A stretch of DNA of 5,755 bases. It comes from Acidimicrobiia bacterium. Lineage in GTDB: Bacteria; Actinomycetota; Acidimicrobiia; Acidimicrobiales; SZUA-35. The notes beneath the pieces were generated by a model, which saw only the letters and a list, made by a program, of their open reading frames with translations, did not search any database and was not told the origin of the DNA. The stretch is taken from positions 1-5,755 of the forward strand of contig JAOUGG010000208.1 of assembly GCA_029857855.1 (NCBI GenBank). Reading direction: 5' to 3'. Each line of letters opens with the position of its first letter. The stretch's first letter is position 1. A program made the translations under genes and the position numbers. Below, piece after piece: positions 1 through 4,724 of this stretch.

Positions 1-420
1 GCCGACGACTACCTGGTGAAGCCCTTCGCCCTGGCCGAACTCCTGGCTCGGCTTCAGGCTCTGCATCGCCGCTCCGGACTCGTCGACTCGCTCGGCACGG
101 AGCACGGCCCCCTTGTGGTCGGTGACGTGACCGTTGATGTGGACCGCCGCATGGCATCGGTCAACGGGGTCGGTCTCGAGCTGACCCGTCGGGAGTTCGA
201 TCTGCTCGCCACGTTGGCCCGCAACCATGACCTGGTGCTGTCCCGGTTCACGCTGCTCGAGAAGGTGTGGGGCTACGACTTCGAGGTGGAGACCAACGTC
301 GTCGACGTGTTCGTCGGTTACCTGCGCCGCAAACTCGCCGCTGCCGGCGCCACCGACGTGATCCGAACGGTTCGAGGCGTCGGCTTCGTAATCGACTCGC
401 CATCGGCTTCGGCGTCGTGA
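1..420 (+). CDS. Response regulator, OmpR/PhoB family (C-terminal part, 5' truncated)
   Basis: This is the end of a two-component response regulator, cut by the left window edge; the reading frame is open from base 1. The first residues, ADDYLVKPF, are the end of the receiver domain: Lys7 followed by a cis-Pro is the invariant K-P signature near beta5. The phospho-acceptor Asp lies outside the window. A linker leads to an OmpR/PhoB winged-helix DNA-binding domain at about residues 35-132. It contains LTRREFDLL (61-69), the recognition-helix segment [12 protein letters not shown] (101-112) and the wing [10 protein letters not shown] (121-130). The stop TGA (418-420) overlaps the GTG start of the histidine kinase, so the two are almost certainly co-transcribed and translationally coupled. 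The regulator presumably receives phosphate from that kinase and binds promoter DNA. Target genes cannot be read from the window. Confidence 0.95.
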   Translation, partial: ADDYLVKPFALAELLARLQALHRRSGLVDSLGTEHGPLVVGDVTVDVDRRMASVNGVGLELTRREFDLLATLARNHDLVLSRFTLLEKVWGYDFEVETNVVDVFVGYLRRKLAAAGATDVIRTVRGVGFVIDSPSASAS

Positions 421-1748
421 AGCTGGCCGATCGCATCGCCTTGGCCGCCTGGCTGTCGGGCGCTCTAGCCGTGGTGTTGGTCACCGCGGTCGGAACCGTG
501 CTGTTCTCCCGGAGCGTGAACAACCGAATCGATGAACAACTCGAGGATCGGTCACGCGATGCCGCAGCCCTGGCCGCCCTCGGCGACCGTATCGAGAATT
601 CCGAGCTGAGCACAATCGTCGACGGAACCAGAATCGCCACCGACAGCGGGGTCGTCGAGCTGGGTCGGCTACCGGCCGAAGGCCTCCCGCCGTTGACCGA
701 GCCGGGCTGGCGAACGGTTCGCGCCGACGACGAATCGTGGCGGCTCTACGCGGTCGAGGTGCTCCCCGGATCCGATACGGGAAACCCGACGCTGGTCGAA
801 TTCGTCGAACCGCTCGGTGACATCACCGCGCAACGCCGGATTCTCCGACGGCGGGTCTACACCATCGGCGGCATCGTCGCCGCGCTGATGGCGGGTTTGG
901 CCTTGATCGCGGGGCGGAAGGTCGCCGGTCCGCTGACCAGACTGGCCACCCAGGTCCGCCGCCTCGACGACGGGCCGCCCGATAACTGGACGGTCGCCAT
1001 CGACGATTCCACCCCCGAAGTGGCCGACATCTCGACGGCGCTGCACACGACTCTGGCCCGGCTGGCCGACGCATCCCGTCGTCGGGAGGAGGCGCTGACC
1101 GCGGCACGATCGTTCGCGTCGTCGGCCTCTCACGAGCTGCGGACACCGCTGCAGAGTGCGATGACGAATCTCGACGTGGCACTGCTCGGTGAGGCGATGC
1201 CCCATGTGGAGCGGGCCCGAGCCGAACTGGATCGAATGGGCACCGCCCTCGACGCGGTCCGGCGGCTGGCCGAGGTCGACCTCATCGATGACCGGATGTT
1301 CGAGGAGGTCGATCTCGGCGAGCTGGCCGATCAGGCGGCCGGTCTCGTGTCCGCCGAAGGGACGGCGGCCGGTCTTCGAATCCACGGGCCCGAGGGCCAA
1401 CGCCGGCGGGTGTGGGCCGATGGCGTTCGGTTGGCCATCGTCAACCTGATCCGCAACGCCATCCGCCACGGCAGCCCCGTCGACGGCTCTCCGCTCCGCA
1501 TCGACATCACCGTGACCCCCGACGGCTCGATCACCGTCGAGGACAACGGTCCCGGGATTCCCGAGACCGAGCGGGAGCGAATCCGCCGTCCGTTCGAGCG
1601 GGGTGCCTCGTCCACCGGATCGGGCCTGGGGCTTGCCTTCGTTCAGCGTGTCGCCGAGGTTCACGGAGGGGCGTTGGAGATCGGGAACGGGCCCAGCGGC
1701 GGCGCCCGGGTGATCCTGCGTGTCGGGCCTCGGCCGAGCCCGGGCTAG
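417..1748 (+). CDS. Sensor histidine kinase (HAMP-HisKA-HATPase_c)
   Basis: This is a 443-residue membrane sensor kinase, partner of the upstream regulator. The chosen start is GTG at 417, which overlaps the regulator stop as GTGA. A longer frame reaches back to 267 but only inside the regulator, and the residues from 417 onward look like a normal N-terminus: a short basic start followed by a membrane helix. The order is TM1 (about 7-29), an extracytoplasmic sensor region of about 115 residues with no family I recognise, TM2 (about 147-167), HAMP (about 165-218), a HisKA dimerisation helix with the H-box SHELRTPLQ (phospho-accepting His239), and an HATPase domain. The latter has the N-box [10 protein letters not shown] (343-352, key Asn347), the G1 box DNGPGI (376-381) and the G2 box GSGLGLA (401-407). 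All catalytic boxes are intact, so it should be active. No Shine-Dalgarno sequence is evident; translational coupling is likely. The signal sensed is unknown. The stop TAG is shared base for base with the opposing gene. Confidence 0.96.
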   Translation: MKLADRIALAAWLSGALAVVLVTAVGTVLFSRSVNNRIDEQLEDRSRDAAALAALGDRIENSELSTIVDGTRIATDSGVVELGRLPAEGLPPLTEPGWRTVRADDESWRLYAVEVLPGSDTGNPTLVEFVEPLGDITAQRRILRRRVYTIGGIVAALMAGLALIAGRKVAGPLTRLATQVRRLDDGPPDNWTVAIDDSTPEVADISTALHTTLARLADASRRREEALTAARSFASSASHELRTPLQSAMTNLDVALLGEAMPHVERARAELDRMGTALDAVRRLAEVDLIDDRMFEEVDLGELADQAAGLVSAEGTAAGLRIHGPEGQRRRVWADGVRLAIVNLIRNAIRHGSPVDGSPLRIDITVTPDGSITVEDNGPGIPETERERIRRPFERGASSTGSGLGLAFVQRVAEVHGGALEIGNGPSGGARVILRVGPRPSPG

Positions 1749-2548
1749 ACGTCGAGGAAGATGTTCGGCAGGCGGGCCGCCAGCCAGGGCTTGCGGCCGT
1801 AGGCCACGACCTTCCCGGTCAACGTCGGCCTGATCCGCCCGATCCGACCGAGGCTGAGTAGCAGAAACGCAACCGGGTCGGCGTGAATGCGCACGTCGGG
1901 CCGGCGCGGACGGGTACGGGTCACGGTCATCGCCCCCTGGGCGATCGTCTGCGTCCAATCGACGGCCTCGACTTCGCGGTCTCCTCGCATGTGAAGGTGG
2001 ACCGTGGCGGTGAGATCTCCGGCCGCCTCGGGGTCGACGAAGTTGGCGGCGACCGGTAGTACGCCATCGAGCGCGGTGATCGCCTGGGTACGGCTTATCG
2101 GCCGGATGTTCCCTTTCGCCGCGCCAAGGTCTCTGCCGTGAATCAGGAATTCGTCGAGGAGCGTCGACTCGATCACGGCCAGCGGCTGCTCGACGGCCCA
2201 GTGGTTGAACCTGGCGTCGGGATCGTCCCCGTAGTAGTCGAGCAGGTCCATCACCTCGCGCCGCGTCAGGGCGGCGAGGTCCTCCGAACGGCGGGTTTCG
2301 ACGGCTCGGATCCGGTCGGCCGAGAAGCGGTGCCCGTCGGCCGGTATCGGCATCGGCTCGGGTTGATCGGCCATCTCCCGGTAGAGCCGAGGCAGCACGA
2401 CGAGGTGGGCGCCGAGCTCGCCAACCGTCCACTCCAGGCCGGGCACGCGCTGACCGGATTCAGCCGTGGCCAGATCGGCTGCGAACTGATCGACGGCCTC
2501 ACGGAGAAGCCGGCGACGCTGCGGGTCGGTCCCTGGGGGTGAGGGCAT
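1745..2548 (-). CDS. DinB-fold maleylpyruvate isomerase-like protein (MDMPI_N + SCP2-like C-terminal domain)
   Basis: This 267-residue protein has the layout of actinobacterial mycothiol-dependent maleylpyruvate isomerase-family proteins. An N-terminal DinB-like four-helix bundle (about 10-165) is followed by an alpha/beta SCP2-like domain (about 170-267). The metal-binding pattern of the family is visible: His48 in WTVGELGAHL, and the pair Glu133/His137 in DEFLIHGRDL (E-x3-H). These match in order and spacing the His/Glu/His metal site of the characterised isomerase. Family members act as metal-dependent thiol transferases or isomerases using mycothiol, but most paralogues have no known substrate, so maleylpyruvate itself should not be assumed. 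The protein appears cytosolic, with no signal peptide. ATG at 2546-2548 lacks an SD but is preceded by TACCCT six bases upstream, suggesting a leaderless mRNA. The gene lies 113 bases downstream of the M50 protease on the same strand and may also be read from it. Its stop overlaps the kinase stop. Confidence 0.88.
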   Translation of the reverse strand: MPSPPGTDPQRRRLLREAVDQFAADLATAESGQRVPGLEWTVGELGAHLVVLPRLYREMADQPEPMPIPADGHRFSADRIRAVETRRSEDLAALTRREVMDLLDYYGDDPDARFNHWAVEQPLAVIESTLLDEFLIHGRDLGAAKGNIRPISRTQAITALDGVLPVAANFVDPEAAGDLTATVHLHMRGDREVEAVDWTQTIAQGAMTVTRTRPRRPDVRIHADPVAFLLLSLGRIGRIRPTLTGKVVAYGRKPWLAARLPNIFLDV

Positions 2549-2552
2549 GGGG

Positions 2553-2591
2553 CCAGGGTAGTCCGACCGAACTGGCGAGTAGGGGCCAGTT
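2553..2591 (-). promoter_or_regulatory. Candidate leaderless promoter and operator-like inverted repeat of the MDMPI-like gene
   Basis: Reading the minus strand toward ATG 2548, a -10-like TACCCT is followed by six bases (GGCCCC) and then the ATG. This spacing would place the transcript start at the start codon. No Shine-Dalgarno sequence is present. No good -35 box is seen. Instead the -35 area holds a perfect inverted repeat, AACTGGC (2570-2576) and GCCAGTT (2585-2591), with an 8-base spacer, which is the right place and size for a dimeric regulator. Promoter and operator are inferences from position and sequence alone. Confidence 0.35.
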
Positions 2592-2661
2592 GCAGCGCCG
2601 CCGGCGGGCGTCGGGGGCTCCGACGCGATCTTCGTCCGGGAGGAAATCTGTGATCTGTGAG

Positions 2662-3624
2662 TCAGCCGACCGGTGATCGGTCGACGGGGGGCTTGTCGAC
2701 CGACCGCCCGGCGGGATCGTCAGAAGCCGGGCGGCCGGTCACATCGATGACCTCCGGATCGGCGGCGGCCGAGGGGGACGGCCGACGCCGCCGGAGGTCA
2801 GAATCAAAGTCGGGGCCGGATGAGGGCCGACCCCGAGGGGGTGAGTACAGGTGGGCGAAGGGCCACTCGGCACCGCCGTCGCCGGCCTCCTGAGCCTGCT
2901 CCCGGCGAATCGCCCAACGGGCCCGCAAGCTCTCGGCCTTGGCCGACATCACCACAAACCAGCCGATCAGCGCGGTCCACAGACCGGTTCCGGATTGCGT
3001 GAACTGCCACACACCGAAGGCGACGATGGCCCAGCCAAGCCAGCGGCCGAGCTTGGCCGCCGAGATGGTGGCTTGATGCCGTTCACCGGTGCGCTTCCAC
3101 AGTACAGCCTGCAGCACACGGCCACCGTCGAGGGGAAGGGCGGGAATCATGTTGAAGACAGCGAGGGCGAGGTTGATGAGGCCCAGCCAGAAGAAGGCGG
3201 CGGTGGTCAGGGCCCCGAAACCCAGTGAAACCATGAGGTTCGACACGACGAGCGCCACCACACCGATGGCGACGCTGACCGCGGGACCGGCCAGGGCGAT
3301 TCGGGCGGCCGCACCGGGATCGTCGGGCTCCCGTTCCAATGAGGCGACGCCGCCGAGCGCGAACAGGGTGATGCCGCGAACGGCGATGCCGTTGCGTTGG
3401 GCGACGATCGAGTGGCCCAGCTCGTGGGCGATGATCGATCCGAGGAACAGCACAGCCGTGGCCAGCGCGGCCATGAAGTAGGCGGCACCGGTCAGTCCGG
3501 GCACGAGGCCCGGGAGCACGGTGCCGGTCAAGGCGCTGATGAGCACGAATCCGATGGCCGCGATCGACCAGTGGAGGCCAATGGCGATGCCGGATACTGT
3601 GCCGAGCCGAATGGTCGGACGCAT
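2662..3624 (-). CDS. M50 family site-2 protease (SpoIVFB/Rip3-like intramembrane zinc metalloprotease)
   Basis: This is a 320-residue polytopic membrane protease of the S2P/M50 family, which cuts substrate transmembrane helices, often anti-sigma factors or regulators. Hydrophobic segments lie at about 11-36, 45-77, 105-132, 138-160 and 195-227. The zinc-binding HExxH motif is HELGH (67-71) within a membrane helix. The second conserved motif NMIPALPLDGGRV (158-170) supplies the third ligand Asp166. The active site is therefore complete. No PDZ domain is inserted, which fits the SpoIVFB-like subgroup. Many relatives carry C-terminal CBS domains. Here the CBS pair is absent and residues from about 240 onward form a hydrophilic, probably disordered tail rich in Pro, Arg, Asp and Ser. 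The start ATG at 3622-3624 is preceded by GAAAGG with a six-base gap, a good SD. The leader contains a yybP-ykoY manganese riboswitch and an SD-covering hairpin, so expression is probably set by Mn2+. The substrate is unknown. Reading on into the MDMPI-like gene is possible, since no clear terminator lies between them. Confidence 0.95.
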   Translation of the reverse strand: MRPTIRLGTVSGIAIGLHWSIAAIGFVLISALTGTVLPGLVPGLTGAAYFMAALATAVLFLGSIIAHELGHSIVAQRNGIAVRGITLFALGGVASLEREPDDPGAAARIALAGPAVSVAIGVVALVVSNLMVSLGFGALTTAAFFWLGLINLALAVFNMIPALPLDGGRVLQAVLWKRTGERHQATISAAKLGRWLGWAIVAFGVWQFTQSGTGLWTALIGWFVVMSAKAESLRARWAIRREQAQEAGDGGAEWPFAHLYSPPRGRPSSGPDFDSDLRRRRPSPSAAADPEVIDVTGRPASDDPAGRSVDKPPVDRSPVG

Positions 3625-3628
3625 GAAG

Positions 3629-3645
3629 AGCCTTTCAGCAAGGCC
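3629..3645 (-). promoter_or_regulatory. SD-sequestering hairpin and ribosome binding site of the M50 protease gene
   Basis: On the minus strand GGCCUU (3645-3640) can pair with AAGGCU (3634-3629) across a five-base loop, giving five Watson-Crick pairs plus a closing G-U. The 3' arm contains most of the Shine-Dalgarno GAAAGG (3636-3631), six bases before the ATG. The first bases of the 5' arm (3645-3643) are also the last bases of the riboswitch P1 helix, so full hairpin and full P1 exclude each other. This is the layout of a translational ON switch. It is inferred from base pairing, not measured. Confidence 0.65.
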
Positions 3646-3747
3646 TTCGGTCTCTCCCGCCGCACCACAGTGTGTGGTGGCGGCCAGCGTCGCCGGGATT
3701 TCTCCGTACTGACGACGACGCGAGTTCGAGGGATACTCCCCGTAGGC
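3643..3747 (-). ncRNA. yybP-ykoY family manganese riboswitch in the leader of the M50 protease gene
   Basis: The minus-strand leader matches the yybP-ykoY (Mn2+) aptamer in sequence and fold. P1 is GCCUACGG (3747-3740) paired with CCGAAGGC (3650-3643), with one A-A mismatch. The hallmark GGGGAGUA lies at 3741-3734. P2 is UCCC (3733-3730) with GGGA (3658-3655), followed by the conserved GAGACC (3654-3649). The second arm is GCGUCG (3721-3716) with CGACGC (3692-3687). It encloses UCGUCA (3715-3710) and a GGA-GAAA-UCC hairpin followed by CGG, the same order as in the Lactococcus lactis Mn2+ riboswitch as I remember it. A variable hairpin, CACCACA/UGUGGUG with a GCCG/CGGC extension, fills 3659-3684. 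Family members bind Mn2+ through the GGGGAGUA loop and the UCGUCA-containing loop and usually switch expression on. The aptamer ends 18 bases before the protease start codon. It could not be scored against a covariance model here. Confidence 0.9.
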
Positions 3748-3769
3748 GGTTCGTTCTGGCCTCCATCAT

Positions 3770-3817
3770 GGCGACTCGGGCATAAGGCGGGGGTAAAGCT
3801 CGACTGCCTCAGTCGCC
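3770..3817 (-). repeat. Inverted repeat in the 5' region upstream of the riboswitch
   Basis: GGCGACT (3770-3776) and AGTCGCC (3811-3817) are a perfect 7-bp inverted repeat enclosing 34 bases. The right arm can alternatively form its own hairpin, CGACTG-CCT-CAGTCG (3801-3815), which excludes the long-range pairing. The stretch lies between the VOC gene terminator and the riboswitch, where the protease promoter must be. A weak -10-like CATGAT occurs on the minus strand at 3770-3765 without a good -35 box. The function is unknown: it may be promoter or operator DNA or an extra leader fold. Confidence 0.3.
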
Positions 3818-3839
3818 AAAAACCGCAAGTCTTGTCGTG

Positions 3840-3860
3840 AAAAGCGAGCTCAGAGCTCGC
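3840..3860 (-). terminator. Rho-independent terminator of the VOC-family gene
   Basis: On the minus strand, 23 bases after the VOC stop codon, GCGAGCTC (3860-3853) and GAGCTCGC (3851-3844) form a perfect inverted repeat around a single base. In RNA this would be a stem of about seven pairs with a three-base loop, followed at once by TTTT (3843-3840). The T run is short, as is common in high-GC actinobacteria. Its position between the VOC gene and the protease leader separates these same-strand genes into different transcription units. Confidence 0.75.
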
Positions 3861-3883
3861 CGTTCGCGACAGGAGTTCGAGGG

Positions 3884-4597
3884 TCAGCGGAGGTTGACGA
3901 TGACCCCGTGGATGATCAGTTGCTCGCCGACCCGGCTACGGTCGCGGGACCGGAAATCGAGGGCCCGCAGCCCGTCTCCCCTCCCATCATTCGCCCGGAC
4001 GAAACGGAGATCGGCGTCGTCGAGTTTCAGCAGGCCGTCATCGACCGGACGGTCGAGCAGTGCCGACCATCGCTGCGCCACGTCGTCCGGGTCCGCAGCC
4101 TGCAACTCGATACCGACGATGGCGTCGACCACCGACATGTCGACGGCTTCGCGCCACTCCGGCCCGGCCCACGGCCACTCACCCGGCTCCTCACAGGCAT
4201 CGATCGAGAGGAGGCTGCCGCCGACGTCGGAGGGATGAATGTGCAGCCCGACGATGGCCGGGCCTCCCTCCAATTGCCCTTCGGCCTCGTGAACGATCCG
4301 CATGTCGAGTTCGTCGGCCCGGGCTCGCACCCACTCGAGATCGTCGGTCTGCAGGATTATCATGTACCCGCCGTCACCGAATCGTTTCTTCAGCAAGCGA
4401 CCGGCGGCAGTCCCCTCCTCGGTGGGTGAAACGATCTCCACGAACTGATCCCCGCACGGCATCACCACGTTGGCCAACCCGAATGCGGCCACGCCCGGGT
4501 CGCGGTACGCGATCTTCAGACCGAGAAGACCGGAAACGGTTCCCTCGGCGGCGTCGAGGTCGGATGCGAGCCATACAACCTGTCGAAGTCTCAACAC
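3884..4597 (-). CDS. VOC superfamily protein (glyoxalase/dioxygenase fold)
   Basis: This 237-residue protein of the vicinal oxygen chelate fold appears to be two tandem beta-alpha-beta-beta-beta halves. The first half runs from LRLRQVVWLASDLDAAE, a typical VOC strand-helix opening (about 2-18), through GDQFVEIVSP with Glu54, to GGYMIILQTDD (76-86) and GLHIHP (117-122). The second, shorter half begins at about 154. The usual first metal ligand (His or Gln/Glu) of the opening strand is not obvious because the strand reads VVWLA. Metal dependence and reaction are therefore open, and no substrate can be named. The chosen start is GTG 4597, because VOC relatives usually begin at this strand and a promoter (CTGACG, 17 bases, CATAGT) ends seven bases before it. 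In-frame GTGs at 4603, 4606, 4636 and 4642 are alternatives, and the last would add 15 residues. The gene is divergent from the amidase and has its own terminator. Confidence 0.85.
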   Translation of the reverse strand: MLRLRQVVWLASDLDAAEGTVSGLLGLKIAYRDPGVAAFGLANVVMPCGDQFVEIVSPTEEGTAAGRLLKKRFGDGGYMIILQTDDLEWVRARADELDMRIVHEAEGQLEGGPAIVGLHIHPSDVGGSLLSIDACEEPGEWPWAGPEWREAVDMSVVDAIVGIELQAADPDDVAQRWSALLDRPVDDGLLKLDDADLRFVRANDGRGDGLRALDFRSRDRSRVGEQLIIHGVIVNLR

Positions 4598-4602
4598 AGG
4601 CA

Positions 4603-4633
4603 CCACTATGGCATAGTGGGGCGGTCGCGTCAG
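4603..4633 (-). promoter_or_regulatory. Candidate leaderless promoter of the VOC gene with a 17-bp palindromic operator
   Basis: On the minus strand CTGACG (4633-4628; TGAC matches the -35 core), a 17-base spacer and CATAGT (4610-4605; 4 of 6 matches to TATAAT, including the key A and final T) precede GTG 4597 by seven bases. A leaderless transcript would start there. The palindrome CCACTATGGCATAGTGG (4603-4619), two perfect 8-bp arms around one base, covers the -10 and part of the spacer, the standard site for a repressor. If translation instead starts at 4642, the palindrome would be coding. No regulator gene is in the window. Confidence 0.45.
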
Positions 4634-4659
4634 CACCGCCACAACTGACCTGTAATCAA

Positions 4660-4665
4660 TACGAT
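4660..4665 (+). promoter_or_regulatory. Possible -10 element for the amidase gene
   Basis: TACGAT matches the -10 consensus at four of six positions (T1, A2, A5, T6) and lies 59 bases before the amidase GTG, leaving a leader of about 50 bases. No convincing -35 hexamer is found 16-18 bases upstream, so support is weak. The site lies between the VOC promoter palindrome and the amidase start in a divergent arrangement. Confidence 0.25.
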
Positions 4666-4724
4666 TGGCGGTCCGCGGCAGAGGGACCGGCGGAATTCAG
4701 CAGCGTTCGAGCAGGGGTCGTAGC

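Noticed and set aside
267..416. N-terminal extension of the histidine kinase back to 267
   Set aside because: The extra 50 residues are an Arg-rich out-of-frame reading of the regulator's DNA-binding domain. GTG 417 with the GTGA overlap gives a normal N-terminus.
669..2432. 587-codon open frame on the minus strand
   Set aside because: It runs antisense through the kinase catalytic boxes and in another frame over the MDMPI-like gene. Its translation is Arg/Gly/Asp-rich without any motif. It is an open-frame artefact of high-GC DNA.
2677..2703. 9-bp inverted repeat in the protease tail as a transcription terminator
   Set aside because: It lies inside the coding sequence before the stop and has no T run after it on the minus strand. 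It reflects repeated VD/RS codons in the low-complexity tail.
3643..3700. Glycine riboswitch suggested by GGGAGAGACC and CCGAAGG in the protease leader
   Set aside because: The remaining glycine-aptamer blocks (CUCUCAGG and others) are missing, and the same bases fit the P2/P1 strand of the yybP-ykoY fold together with its other conserved motifs.
3794..3818. Flagellar sigma-28-like promoter (TAAAGCTC with a GTCGCCAA-like box) on the plus strand
   Set aside because: The downstream box matches the remembered consensus poorly, the spacing is one base short, and the site points into the antisense strand of the VOC gene with no plus-strand gene to drive.
3908..4429. 173-codon plus-strand open frame antisense to the VOC gene
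   Set aside because: The VOC reading on the minus strand shows conserved strand and helix patterns and ends in a terminator. The plus-strand frame has no domain and no ribosome site.
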